The notes under the pieces: model-generated
The model's input: only the letters and a program-made list of their open reading frames with translations
What the model was told of the DNA's origin: nothing
Databases searched by the model: none
Made by a program: the position numbers and the translations under genes
Assembly: GCF_042242105.1 (NCBI RefSeq)
Contig: NC_092028.1
Span: forward strand, 9,843,338-9,907,337
From: Pempheris klunzingeri
Taxonomy: Eukaryota; Chordata; Actinopteri; Acropomatiformes; Pempheridae
Length of the DNA: 64,000 nucleotides
Direction: 5' to 3'
Shown here: positions 1 through 12,445 of the stretch, in pieces
How positions within the stretch are numbered: position 1 is the stretch's first letter
Layout of the letters: each line of letters opens with the position of its first letter

Positions 1-2342
1 CTTTCACTCCCCTCTGAGCTGCATTGTAATTGTGTTGTGATAAGTGCTAAAGAAATTTAGATCACTAATGTTTTTCCCAACTGGGATTAAATTAAGTTTA
101 GTCATCCTTTACATCTCATTACTGTCACAGCTGGAGAGATCACAGAAAAAGTCTCCAAATCCAGTGCGTCTGTGCCTGCTGGTGTCAGATAGCTACTTTT
201 TAAAAATGATTTGTTGATTTCTTTATTGGACGATGTGAACAATGATGTGAGGATTTGCTGATTTTTTTTTTTCCAGCCACCTTTCCATGCATATATGCCA
301 CAAATTAAAATGAACTTTAAGTACAATTTCAGGGATTTTGGTCACATTTCACTTTAATTGATACACCAACCATTCAAGTTTATTTATACACAAATTGAGA
401 ATATGAATATGAATATATGTAAAAGACAGTTTTAATCTCAAAGGGACATTTTCTGGTAAAATAAAGGTTAAATCTTTGGGTTGTGAGTTGGACAAAATAA
501 GACATTTAAAGATGGGGCAATTGCAATGGTCGTTTGTCACTATTTTTGAAATTTTGTTGACTAAATAATTAGTTGATTAAGAGAAATGAAAATAACTGCT
601 TGTTGCAGCCCCACATTCTTTCTTTTCCACTCCACCCTCGTCTCACACTGTGCTGCATGTAACTCCACACTGTAGCTCATGAAACTGAAAGTTCTTACTT
701 TTCATTTTGAATAGTTTTCGCCGGTCTCAAAAATCTAAACCTCCACCCATGACATTTCAGTGATTTGTATTTGATTGGATGAACGACGCCTCTCCCTTCT
801 ATTCTGTTTTATTGCTTTATTATTTGATCACTGGCAGTGCAACGATCAAGGTGGTTGAAAATAAGAATCCCCCCCACAAACCACGGCTGTGACATTGCTG
901 GGACGCTGGCAGAACAAGGGGGAAATTACATAAGGCTGGACCGGGCGAGCGAAGGCTGGACCGGACCCTCTCTAAACAGGAAGCTGCCTCATTGTGCCTA
1001 GAAAGGAGAGGGATATCCTTGAGAAAAACACAGATGAAGTCACTGGTAGGAACTGACACACAAATGGGGAGCTGTGACTACAGAGTGACGTGCAACCAAC
1101 ACTTAGAGCACATAATCAACAACTTACTCATTTCCCCAGCGTGTATTAATGGAAGATTCGGGGGTTTACAGCAGATAATGTAGTCGTTTTAATCTTAGAC
1201 TGCTCTTTCCTGGTGGTCTTAGCTCTTGAGTTCTAGCCTCTGTAAAGAAGTTTTTTTTCTTTCTCCTGCATCAACAGAATGGTCCTTATTTTAGCGTCAG
1301 CAGCTCCTCTCACCACACCTGTTTGTCTGGCTACACTGTTTTGTCCGATTTAAGTGATTTCCAGTTGGCGTCAGCTTGCTCTGCCTTTCCTCTTCTCCCC
1401 GAGGCCCACCCAAGTGATAACCAGGTTGAACCTCCCTTGTCTTCTCGAGAAGCCGAGTGGCAGTCAACCCCCCGCAGTGCCACTGTGACAAGCTCTCAGC
1501 GTGCTGCCTCTGATTAGTTAACACACAAAGACGTGACAGCAGGACTCCTTGCTCTGTCTTTTTTTGTCCCCACAGTGGGGAACTGTTCCGTCACTGCCTT
1601 CTTCTTCCTTGAGGCCACAAGCTAACTTTTAGGACAGACCGGCCAGTGCCGACGCACCCAGTTGTCTCTCAGCCTGGAGGGGTGGGTAGTGGCGGGGAGG
1701 GGGGCTTTCTGTATTCAGTATGTTCTGTCCAACGCTTCTGGCTCTGGGCGATTTTTCCTGTGACGTTAATGCGCTTGTAGAAAGGAAGTCAGCCAGTCCT
1801 GCTTTTGTCATGATAGCCCGCTTTAGATTTACTGCTGCCTGTGTTGTCTCCTTTACTTGCTGCTTGTCTGGCTGCTGTTTGTCAGTGACTGATGAGATGT
1901 TTGACTAAATAATCCTAAAGTGACTCACTGTTTTTTTCCTTCTTTTCGGGACAGCGATGACAGGTCATGTAGCTTGGCCCGTCTTTCTTTGACGGTGCTT
2001 TTTGTAAAAACATTTATAAAAAAGAAAGCCCTGTATCACCCACTTTAACCTTTTACGTTTCCCTGCTATGAGGTGTTGGTGGCCCATATGATGCAAAATC
2101 ACACCTCAAAGTGACATTCTCACCTCTTGCTAACAGTTAAAAACACACCTCTTTTTTAAATGATGTTTCAGACAGACAATAGAAAGAATTCACACCTTTC
2201 TAATTCACACAATCAGTTGTTAATGCTTTTTTTTTTTACTTTTCAATGTCGAGTCAGAGCGTGCTGTAAGGCAGATACTTAGATGATAACTGCTTTCCTT
2301 TTTCGCAAGGAAATGCTTGAAGACGGAACATTCAGATGAGGT
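1..2342. other. gene-free sequence at left edge
   Basis: Only short chance frames are present. 535-612 (gactaaataattagttgatt, ttgttgcagcccc) resembles a common fish interspersed repeat. Nothing else is recognised. Confidence 0.6.
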
Positions 2343-2833
2343 ATAAATAAACAGTTTGACATTTTGAGAACTACGGCTAGATTTTGACTATGGTTCAAAT
2401 GAGCGTATTCATTTTCCAGATGAGCCAATCGGCACAACTCCCCATTAGATCTCCATTAGATATGAAGCTACAGCCAGCAGCTGCTGATCTTAGCTTAGCA
2501 TAAAGACTGGAACCGAGGCATTGTGGCTCTGTTCACAGGTAACACAATCCAACTAAAGCACCTCTAAAGCCCACTAATTAATACTTTATGTCTTATTTGC
2601 TTGTTTCAGCCTAGAAATAATCCAGCACATAAACCCCACATAACTGTGAACTGTTGTTTTGTACATCTTAAACAAATGAAATGTAATGCGATAATTAGAG
2701 GTGCCAGTTGATGGATTTTGTTAATTTGGACAGAGCCTGGCTGGCTGTGTCCAGTCTTTGTGCTAAGCTAAGCTAACCAGCTGCTCACTACATGTGTTTT
2801 CCAAAATGTAGAGCTTTTGAATGTATGCTTTAA
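2343..2833. mobile_element. TTAA-type MITE, degraded left end
   Basis: It has the same family layout: cagtttgacattttgagaa at the left, tagcttagcataaagactgg near 2490, cagtctttgtgctaagctaa near 2753, and a right end in a TTAA at 2830-2833. The left TTAA is not recognisable. Confidence 0.7.
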
Positions 2834-4513
2834 GGCAGATAAACTGGCTGCTCAGTAGAGTGAACTCCTTTTTCACCAGGAAAAACTTTATTCAATATAT
2901 TTAAGATGAGGTGTTAACCACGAATTAGAAGCCAAAGAAGGGCATAGTTTTTGAAGCCATTTGGAAAGTGAGGTCTTTCTTGAGTGAAGGTTAACTTGAG
3001 GTTGTGATTTGTTTTGCTCCACTTGTGTGTTTGTGTGGTAGAGATCTGTGCTGATTAGGACAACAGCTACAACAGAAACCATTTTAAACAGAGAGAAAAA
3101 CACAGGAACTCTAATGTACTGTCCAGCAACGGCTGCCAGAGATTTATGGGAATCCTAGAAATAGCCCGCCTTTGTCAAAGTCCTGCTTCTCTGCCACACT
3201 GTTTCATGTGCAGCTGTGCAGGGCAGCGACCTCGCTTTGAGCTCCTAATAAGGGAGAATGGGAAGAACATATGTAAATGTTGGATATGTTTCTTTTCCAT
3301 TGCTTCCATGCTGTCCGGTATTTCTGTCAGGCAAACGAATGTACCTGAATCTCCTAGTCTCCAGTCAGCTGCTCTGTCTGCATGTTTGTTGTTGCTTCTT
3401 TTCTTATCCGACTTGCATGCAAATTCAGATCAGATTGCATCTACAGCCTCAAACCCAAAACCAAGCACGGGCACAGCACTGTTAGCTCGATCATCTCTTT
3501 TTCTTTTGCTTCTCATCTAATTGTGTTTTCTCTATCATGCAAACAGATGCAAATCTTTTAAATAATGGCCTCCGACTGCTGTAAAAAGTAGGCATTTACA
3601 TACAGTATGCTTTATGTAGTGGGCCAGTGGAAAGTGTAAATTCTTTCACCAGATCTGAACGTCTAATAGCGTTTTGCTCCCATCCAGGCCTCCTGTTTTT
3701 ACAAGCACAACACACTTGAAGTTTTGCATTCATGTTGAAGCCACACAGCCTCTGCAGAGTGTAATGCACTCATTTATCTCCTCGATTTAAACAAAATTTA
3801 AATTCACTTCCAACATTTTTTTGCAGGAGTCAGGAGGCAGAAAACGCTTTGTTCAAGTAGCTAAAGTCAGTGGGGATTTTCCGGTACAAATAAACACAGG
3901 AAGAGGCTGCCATTCGGGGGCCATTTTGATTAGACATAAACCAAGCACATGTGAATGTCAGTTGTGTCTATGTGCAAACACAAACATCCTCATTTCCTAT
4001 GTAAACCTTTCACCAGTTCTCACTTTCAAACTGGCAAGCTGCTCTATGTGAGCTCAGGCTCCTGCCACACACTTTCCATACTGCAGATCAATGATTGTTT
4101 AACCGTCTTCTACATATTCATGACTTCGTCTCAGCTCACTTACAGCTGTGTTTATTAAAATCCGCGATGGCATCACCGAGGTTGAATCCCACAGGTTTTG
4201 CAGAGAGCTGTGTTTTAGGTTGACCGCAAATCTTTCTTGGCCTGCGAAGAGAAGAAATCAACTTTGTATTTATTATTCAAGCAAGATAGCTCAGTCAGCA
4301 TTGTTGACAGCAAGCGTTCCCCCTCATTAGCCATAAAGCCACTGATTCTACCAATTTCACTTAATTGCTTTAGTCATATTTAGTCACACGATTTGTGACA
4401 CGATTTGTGACCCGTCTTTATGTTCTGTTTCGTTTGTGGTGACTTTGTGAGCTGTTCTTTTTTTTAGAAAGTTTAAAATCTGAGGTGGCAGATACCCTTC
4501 TCATATCCATCTA
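2834..4513. other. gene-free interval between two MITE copies
   Basis: Two overlapping frames of 124 and 75 codons near 3146-3520 have no domain, homology or splice support. A direct 12-bp duplication (acacgatttgtg) occurs at 4386-4409. Confidence 0.55.
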
Positions 4514-4952
4514 TTAAAAGAATAGTCTGATATTTGGAGAAATTTGCTTACTTGCTTTTTTTTTTGCCAAGAGTTAGATTGATGATTGAAGACAGATACC
4601 ACTCTCATGTCGGTGCGGTGAATATGCTGCAGTGAGCAGCTCATTAGCATAGCTTAGCATAAAGACTGTAAACAGGTGGAAACAACTAGCCTGGCTCTTT
4701 GCAAAAGTAACCAAAGACATGTTAGATGTGTTAATCAGCTTCAGGGTTGCTATCCAATGTATTTTTTGTACCTTTAATCACAGCCAGGCTAGTTTTTTCC
4801 TCCTGTGTGCAGTCTTTATGCTATGCTATGCTAATTGTCTCTTGGCTGTAGTTAATAGCACACAGACATGAGAATGGTATCAATCTTCTTATCTCACGAA
4901 CTGCCAGAGCGCCACTACGTCTGTTTCCCAAAATGCCGAACGATTCCTTTAA
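4514..4952. mobile_element. full-length TTAA-flanked MITE
   Basis: TTAA occurs at both ends (4514-4517 and 4949-4952). The left end aagaatagtctgatatttgg mirrors the right end caaaatgccgaacgattcct. Inside, taccactctcatgtc and tagcttagcataaagactg on the left face gtctttatgctatgctatgc and acatgagaatggtat on the right, giving long imperfect terminal inverted repeats. At 439 bp with TTAA it is the most complete copy in the window. Confidence 0.82.
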
Positions 4953-5337
4953 ACTCACCTCTTTTCATGCCGGCCTGTGTTTCGTCACGCATGTCTTTGA
5001 GTAAATAACCAAACTGTAAAGCAATATTCAGCAGATGACAGTGTGTCGGCGATGACAGCTCTTTTCTTCTACAAACCATAGAGGCTTTGTCTCACTTCAT
5101 GTTGGCCTCCAGACGTTTTCTTCTCTCTGTCTCCACATTCTAGCATTTAACCTTCCATCCTTTACCCTCTTCCTGCCCTACATTCACTGATAAACCCCAA
5201 AAAGGCACCAGGTCAACCCGGATAGAGAGGCATTCTTTCCTAATAGGGTTTCTCTGTGAGAGTAAAAAGTTTAACTCCAGTTTTGGTTAGTTTCATCTCA
5301 CATGAACCTATGTCAGCTTCAAAACCAAACATGGTAA

Positions 5338-5373
5338 AGACTGACCATCATACCAACGTATGATGGTCAGTCT
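5338..5373. repeat. perfect 16-bp inverted repeat with 4-nt loop
   Basis: AGACTGACCATCATAC at 5338-5353 is followed by CAAC and its exact reverse complement at 5358-5373. No gene is nearby. Confidence 0.95.
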
Positions 5374-6366
5374 GAAAACTTTTCCTTAAAGTTGACATTT
5401 GAGACGTTTCCACGGTGATAATATCCTCCACAGAGACTGTCATTTACAATTCACTGGCTGCCATGCAGTGGTCACTGACAGGCTAGCTCATGCCTTAATA
5501 CATATGTATTTTTTTCCACATTAGCTGTTAGGGGGGTGAGATGTGAACGGGCAGTTTTATGAAAGCTTGTTTTGTTCGTACAGCAGCGGTTTGGGATGAG
5601 TTCATCTTGGAGGACAGAATGGAAGAAAGAGCAAAAGAGCATTCCCACAAAGTGGGGAGGGATGTGTGACGGGCTGCATGGTCGGGGTGAGTCATGAGAA
5701 TTAGAAACCAGCCCCTGTGAGATTTATTCAAACTTCTTCAATTACCGACACGCCAACAGCCCACCAGCACTCTCTGTCGGGGGTCAGATTCTCGGAAGAG
5801 CCTCCCTCACTTCCACACAGAGGGAGCGTGGGCATTCATCACAAGGGAATTAAGTCATAAACAGCTCCTATTGTGTGATGATGATGTTGGGGAAATTCAA
5901 CATTCCTCACGAAGACTGATCCTTGGACTTTGTCTGGGTTTCAGGAACCTCCCGATACAAGAGAAGATGTCCTGTACTTCTCTTTAGTGCATTGTGGGGT
6001 TTTTTTTTTAATGAGAACACTAAAACCACATTCTCTGGACTTTATTTGCTGTTTTTCCCAGGACAAAGTAATGAATTACTTCCAGCAGGGTGTTAGTCAG
6101 TGAATGAACCTGCATAGCTGTATATGAAGGAAGCCAGGCAGCAAACAGGTAGGGGCAGATTAGTAATACAATAGCCAATCTAATATGTATTCAGGAAATG
6201 TCACAGATCGGCCAGACAGAAGGATTATAAATGGAGTCTATCACTGCCATAGCAAATGAGGTAAAAGTGATTTTAGGGTACTTAGCGTGGTGGTTAAAAA
6301 TACCCTCTTACAACACTCCATTGTCCCAGTTCAATAGCCTCAGCATACACTCCCACTGGCCAATCG

Positions 6367-6391
6367 ACACACACACACACACACACACACA
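6367..6391. repeat. (AC)n microsatellite
   Basis: Uninterrupted AC dinucleotides over about 25 bp. Confidence 0.95.
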
Positions 6392-6600
6392 TTGCTATTC
6401 ACTAAATGACTGTATAAGCGTTTCACCTCCAATGAAAATAAGGCTGTAAATTTAACAGGTCAGACTCAGGAGACCGACTTCCTATCAGGAAGGCTTTCAG
6501 ATGACAAATGCAGCGAAATGCAAGACGGCTGATAAGGTGAAAGGCTCGGCCATATTGGGTAGATTGCACTTAATCATGCTCTCATTCTTTTTCTTTGACA

Positions 6601-6960
6601 CAGAGGTTCTCAACCTTTTTGGCTTGTGACCCCCTTAAAATGATGATTTGTCTATTTTGCAGCCCCTTGTGACAGCTTTTGCCTTAATAAGTCTGTCACA
6701 TCACAAGATATTGTAAATTCATATTTTCCTGAGACTGTTGTGAAATCAGTTCCTGTGGGCATTTCTAATGTATTTTGGGATTACTCACAGCTCCACACCA
6801 TATAAATAAACACAGATACTGCACAATATAACTGACCACTTTAGTCTTTGTGGTAATTGTGTTCCATTGCATCTGTTTACTTGGCGCCGGTTGCCTAATA
6901 CTGTGGTGAAAGCCACTTATTATATATGATGGGAATATTATGAGCCGATTTAGTCATCTT
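6601..6960. mobile_element. hAT-like element, left end recognisable
   Basis: The sequence begins cagaggttctcaaccttttt, then ggcttgtgaccccctt. This is the classic start of hAT-derived elements in fish, followed by cccttgtgacagcttttgcc and ctgtcacatcac. A matching right end was not found, so the right boundary is approximate. Confidence 0.6.
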
Positions 6961-7876
6961 GTGTATGACTAAGCAAGCACATCAACAACATTTTTATTGC
7001 TACAAGATAGTCCGTATAATGATGATAATCAGCAAAAAAAAAATGTTTTTGACTTGACGAACATCAAAAAGACCTCCCAAAAAGATGTTCTGCAGTGCAA
7101 CAAGAAAAAACTGCACCACCATGAATTCATACAAACGTCATAAAGTTTCCTCCCCTCGTACGCGTTTCTCTTCTTAAAATCTGAGGCACATTTTGTGAAG
7201 TAAATATAATCTGTACATTGTTCCATAGTGGTTCCAAAAAAAGCCGAGCAGAAACCCTTCATTACGAGCCTGCTCTGTGAGTGTGGTGTGGGCCCATGCA
7301 GGGGAAACCAGCAGGCTGTTTGGCTCACCCAGACCATCACAGAGGCCAGGCTGGGTATGTTTCACTGATCCTGTACTTAACTGAAACCAAAAGTATTGTT
7401 AGTCCCTCTCTGGTTTCATGTGAGTCTATCATAAAAAGAGGAGAAAGAGAGGGAATGCTGGTCCATCAGGAGGCACTTTGGATGGATTTAAAATTTAGAA
7501 ATGTGCTTCAGAGCTTCATGTTCAAGCACATTAAGTGTGTTTCATCTATCTGATCAGTCTAATAAGGAAAAGATAAGGAATTGTTTAAAATTACTAGTCT
7601 CTTTCTCTCTGGTTGCAGGGTTTTGAACATTTTACTCTCCCCTTCTTATGTCATTTCCTTTGGCTGGAACGAGAAATGTGTGTGAAAGTATTATCGCAAT
7701 ATAATAACCTGGTGCACACAACCAGCAGAACGGGTCATTTGTGTCTAGCCCTCACCGGAGTTGATAAACCCATTGCTACAGGAAGTGAATTGCTCAACAC
7801 TTTGTAAGTTCTTGTGTTTTTATTGGCTGACATATATCCAACCTCTGGAACCTATTAAAACCAGCCTAGCCTGGCG

Positions 7877-7940
7877 CACACTCTCACACACACACACACA
7901 AACACACTCACACACACTCACACTCACACTCACACTCACA
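7877..7940. repeat. (CA)n/(CACACT)n microsatellite
   Basis: Compound array: CA units pass into cacact and cact units. Confidence 0.9.
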
Positions 7941-8205
7941 TAATCATAAAGTGTGCATGCTCACACGATCACACATACTGTATACACGACCATGTGTCAC
8001 AAGGCGTACCGCTGCACTCTTAACATTGATCTGCAGAACACCCAACTCAATTCACACACCCACACACACACATAAGCCTGCTCTCACGCCAATGCTTACT
8101 AATTTTTACAAAAAGGAAAATACCCATTACACTCATGGTTTATATGACTCAGTTGCTGGCTTTGTGAACTCATCAATTTTGACAATATTTTTCTAGGTGC
8201 AAGCC

Positions 8206-8500
8206 AGTGGTAAAAGACGTATTCAGATCCTTTACTTAATTACCAATACAACAATCAAAGAATACTCTTTTATAAACTTAAAGTACAGTATCAAAAGTAA
8301 AAGTAGTGGTTATGCAGAAAAACGTGTCCTGTGACTGATATATTATTATTTATGACACTATTACATTGTTAATACTGATGCATGTGTAAGCGACATTTCA
8401 CTACTGTAGCCAGTCGAGGTGAAGCTGGTTTTGAACTATTCTATATAAAGGAGGAGGATTAAAGGGAAAACAATAATATAATAATAATAATAAAATAATT
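8206..8500 (+). repeat. interspersed teleost repeat (cagtggtaaaagac type)
   Basis: The block with agtggtaaaagacgtattca, gatcctttacttaatt, gtatcaaaagtaaaagtagt and gtgactgatatattatta matches a repeat pattern recalled as common in percomorph genomes. Class is uncertain; it may be hAT-derived. Confidence 0.55.
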
Positions 8501-10953
8501 CTGCTACACAAATTCATATTCCATACACCTATACATACCATCCCAGATACTGCAGCTGCAACTATTTCTTCCCTTTTGGTTACAGTTTGCTAAAAACTGC
8601 AGCTGTTTTAGAGAATTGTTTTGCCTTTTTAAGAAATAAAACCGTTTTTAAAGAGTAGAAACAAATGGGCTTGGAGATGAGCGTGACATACAGGCATGGG
8701 AAAGTTGAGATATCGATGAACTCGTTGTTTTTCATGAGATTAGCTGACAGTCAAAATAAAACTGTAGAATATGCACGCAAGGTTACGTCACACCAGAAAG
8801 TTATGCAGCAAAATGAATCTGCATGTCTTTGCGGAATATTTGTTCACTTGTGCACCAAAAGGTTGGAAACTCACCTGCGTTTCTGAGACATGATAGCTCT
8901 CTGAGCTTCTCTCAACTACTCCTCAATGGCATTATGTTCTCGGGATTCTGCATTGTTTCATTAAGTAACGATTTACTGAAGAGGGGGAAAAAACTGTCAG
9001 AGCTAATGAGCTCCTCAGTTGCGCCAGCGTCAGTTCGGTGCAAGTTCACGTGGTTATTTAGAAAAATACATTTGTAACAATAACTTATGTCTGCAAACCA
9101 CTCCTGTTTTGTGTAGCAGGATAAACTCCAAAAAGACAGGCATCCCATGCAAGTGGTTGGTGCTACGCAGCTAATGAGCCACCATTAAAGGTCATCGCTG
9201 TGAAGATGGCATGGAGGCGGGTCAAAGTTTGCCAAAGTTGAACTAAATGTAAAAAAAAGCCTCAGAGAGTGAATTCACTTACTGCCCTGAATGAACTGAT
9301 AGCGCCTCTAAAATGTCCCCCTTTTAACGGCTGCTCTGAGCAGACCTTTGTCCCATATCCTGGCTAAAACTTAATAAAAAGTTTCAGGCCCGTTTTATGA
9401 TAAAAAAAAACAAACGCAACAAAATCAGTTAAAGTAGGACGTCAAGTGTGCTTTTTGACGGATTTATGAGTCCACCTTGTCATCAGACCGGCTCCCGTGA
9501 TTGTTGGCCACTGTTGGTCACTCTGTCGCTTATGATGTGTCATTTCAAGCTGTAGGTATGAAACAGAGATGTGAAACAGTTGTGGGACCCCAGTTGCTGT
9601 GAGTGGCCGTATGACTGGGCGGTAAAACGGTGACGGGGCCCAGCACATGGCGGCTAGGGGACCCCAACACCCCGCTGTCTTGAGTACTGCCCGTGTTACT
9701 GTGGGCTGTGAAGCTATGCAAGGTATGCCACTGTGAAACGTTGCCGGGGGACAAGGAGTATATTCTTTCCAGCCTTATGTCTGACCCTCTGGGCTGAGTA
9801 ACTGTAGCCTTGCAGCTACGCACCTTAGCCGCCGCTCTCTGTTCCCAGAGAGCCGAAACTCTCCCAAAGCCTACCTCATCTGGACACTTTCACAGAGAAC
9901 AGTCACAGCTCCAAGCAATCATATTGTGTTATGGGCTGTTTTTTTTTGTTGATTTCTCGGAAATTGATGTCTTTCTGCATAGTCTCATCCCACTATATTG
10001 TTTGTTATGATGAGCTGTCTGAAGTGAAAGGAGAGCCGTGTCATTTCTGGAGAAGGTAATTTATTTGAACACATGGTTGCTGTTACTATTATCATGATTA
10101 GCCTTTGAGATTCCACGTTATTTAATCTGATCTTTTTTGGAAACAGCTCCGCTGTCCTCGTCTTGTTTCAATTCAATCCAATTATCCCCCAAATCCCTTT
10201 CCCACTGTCCTCGCTGTGAGTCACGTGTTTATGCATGATACTCTCACCAGTTTTGGGCAGATGCCGCCCTTAATCACTGTAAACAGATCATTGCCGTGTT
10301 CAAGTCGAATGAGGTTTAAAGATCAGATGGAGTGGGTTTGTGTTTAAATACAAGGTTTCAGTGGAAAGCTTATGAAGGAGATGATTGAGCAGAGCAGGAA
10401 GGATAGGGGGCCGAGTCTGAGTTCTGTTTGGATAGCAGCGGTTTTAATGAGATGATCCTGCCTCTAGCCAGCCAGTCAGTCAGAGTCCCTGCTGCCATGT
10501 GTGCGTTGTTAGGATTTAAGTATTCTGGTCGACAATACAGAAAGGGTCTGGAAAGCACATGGAGCTTCTACTGGAGAAATTTTCTCTTCGAAGTGCTCAG
10601 GTCATCGGTCACAATTCTCCCAAGACTGTTTACCACACACAAATTTAGTTCCTCAGCACGATCTTCGTCTCCGTCCAGCTCTATAAATATTTGACCCACT
10701 TGCTTTGCACTCTCTCAGCACTGTATACCCCTGTGACATCATTTGGTATCTGTGGTAGGAAATGAGCAGCTTGGTAATTAATGTTGTACAGCGCGGCTTG
10801 TCAAAGGAATCATTAAATCCATAAATCAGTTGTGAGTGAGTGACTGAAAATACTGTAGGTAAGAGGGTGTTCTCTTGTGGGTGACGGGCCAGCCTTGACT
10901 GTATCTATAGAAGCTGAAATCTTTGAAATGCACCTAGTATTTTCAGGGGGAGA
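8501..10953. other. gene-free interval
   Basis: Frames of up to 92 codons (for example 9545-9823 minus) show no family features. 9430-9850 is less AT-rich than its surroundings but has no recognised element. Confidence 0.5.
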
Positions 10954-11210
10954 CCACCTACCAGCACCTGTACAACACACCCATTGACACTTTATATCTT
11001 GGCTGTTTAATACATGTACAAAAACTTTAAAGTCTGCAAGTTGTGGTTTCACAGGGATGTATATGTCTAACTATTTCACGGGGTCAGCAGAGACTCTGGG
11101 AAGTTACTGTGGTTTTACATGGCGAGCTGTTTCCCTCTGTTTCTAGTCTTTATGCTAAACTAAACTAACCAGCTGCACATTCATATTTACAGCACAGACA
11201 TGAGAGTGGC
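10954..11210. mobile_element. partial TTAA-type MITE (right half)
   Basis: It matches the right half of the family (ccacctaccagcacct, aactttaaagtctgcaagtt, agtctttatgctaaactaaa, cacagacatgagagtgg). Both outer ends are missing. The copy stops shortly before LINE tail sequence. Confidence 0.65.
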
Positions 11211-11228
11211 AAGGGTTGGGTTTATAAT

Positions 11229-11289
11229 GATAATAATGAAAAAAATAACTTTGGTTTATATAACACCATTCAAGAAACCCAAAGACGCT
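11229..11289 (-). mobile_element. second LINE 3'-tail fragment abutting the L2-like copy
   Basis: On the minus strand, directly after the (ATT)n tail of the 11290-12063 element, comes another tail-like segment (aagcgtctttgggtttcttg, then a tataaa-containing end and an A/T-rich run). It resembles a separate LINE 3' end in the same orientation. Confidence 0.5.
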
Positions 11290-12063
11290 TTAATAATAAT
11301 AATAATAATAATAATACATTTTATTTATAGCCGCCTTTCAAGGCACTCAAGGACACTGTACAACACAGTTAAAAACAAACAGTGAAAAAGCAAGTTAAAA
11401 AGTCAAAAAATTTAAAAAACCAAGGGGTGGAAGATCTGCAGAGTGATGTTACAGTGAGTAGGCTTGTGTAAACAGGTGGGTTTTGAGGTGAGATTTGATG
11501 ATGGTCAAAGTATTGATGTTCCTGATGTCCGGTGGGAGGGAGTTCCAGAGGCGGGGGGCAGAGCGGCTGAAGGCTCTGGACCCCATGGTGGTCATACGGG
11601 CAGGAGGGATCGTGAGGTTGATGGAGAATGATGATCTGAGAGTCCGGCTGGGTGTGTTTATGTGGAGGAGTTCAGTCAGGTATGGAGGGGCGAGGTTATG
11701 GAGGGCTTTGAAGGTTAGGAGGAGGATTTTATATGAGATGCGGTATGTGACTGGGAACAGGGGTGATGTGACTGATAGAAGGGGTCCTGGTGATGATCCG
11801 GGCTGCAGCATTCTGAACCAGTTGCAGTTTATGGAGGGACTTGAGGGGGAGACCAGAGAGAAGTGAGTTGCAATAATCCAGACGGGAGGTGACCAGAGAG
11901 TGGACCAGGATGGCGGTGCTGGCGGGGGTGAGGGAAGGACGGAGGCGATTAATGTTGCGTACGTGGAAGTATGCTGACCGGGTGACATTATTGATGTGTG
12001 TTCGAAAAGACAGAGTGCCGTCAAGGACGACACCCAGATTTTTTACTTGAGGGGAGGGGGAGA
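11290..12063 (-). mobile_element. 5'-truncated L2-like LINE, reverse-transcriptase C-terminus
   Basis: The minus strand carries the end of a non-LTR reverse transcriptase: [42 protein letters not shown], then after a frameshift [19 protein letters not shown] and SAPRLWNSLPPDIR with KSHLKTHLF. The 3' end reads ggcggctataaataaaatg followed by a TAA/ATT microsatellite. The left side is truncated near 12063. The frame is broken, so the copy is dead. Confidence 0.88.
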
Positions 12064-12239
12064 CAGAGGAGCTTTACATGATAATAGATGGTTATTTTCA
12101 TTGAGCCTTCGGCAAGAAAGCAGATGAGTGATACTAAAGTACTTCTTGAAGCTTGAAGACATGCCTAAGCATGTAATAGGGTGAATAATAATTCTTTGGT
12201 GGTCCCTCATCTTATTATCTAGTGCCACCATCATGGCAA

Positions 12240-12445
12240 AACTTTAATTTGTTCCATAATTTGGTTCATGACCAAATGCCTCCAAAACAGCATTCCCATC
12301 CGCCTCACGCCTCAGCTGTACTTTGTATTTACTTCTAATTAGCAAATGTGCTAACATGGTAAAGATTATACCTGCTAAACATCAGCATGTTAGTTTTGTT
12401 ATTGTGTTATACAAGTACAGCTTCACAGAGCCGCTAGCTTGGCTG
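12240..12445 (+). repeat. interspersed repeat with gctaacatg motifs, copy A
   Basis: It contains gttcatgaccaaatgcctcc, gcaaatgtgctaacatggta, catcagcatgttag and cttcacagagccgctagctt. This is the same family as copies at about 17.8, 25.3 and 58.7 kb. Class unknown to me. Confidence 0.6.

Larger units (their letters stand above)
4953..6600. other. gene-free interval
   Basis: It contains the perfect inverted repeat at 5338-5373 and an (AC)n tract. No coding signal was seen. Confidence 0.55.

Noticed and set aside
3146..3520. 124-codon plus-strand frame with a hydrophobic Leu-rich end
   Set aside because: A chance frame in AT/TC-rich DNA; hydrophobicity comes from a tctttttctt stretch and no partner exons were found.
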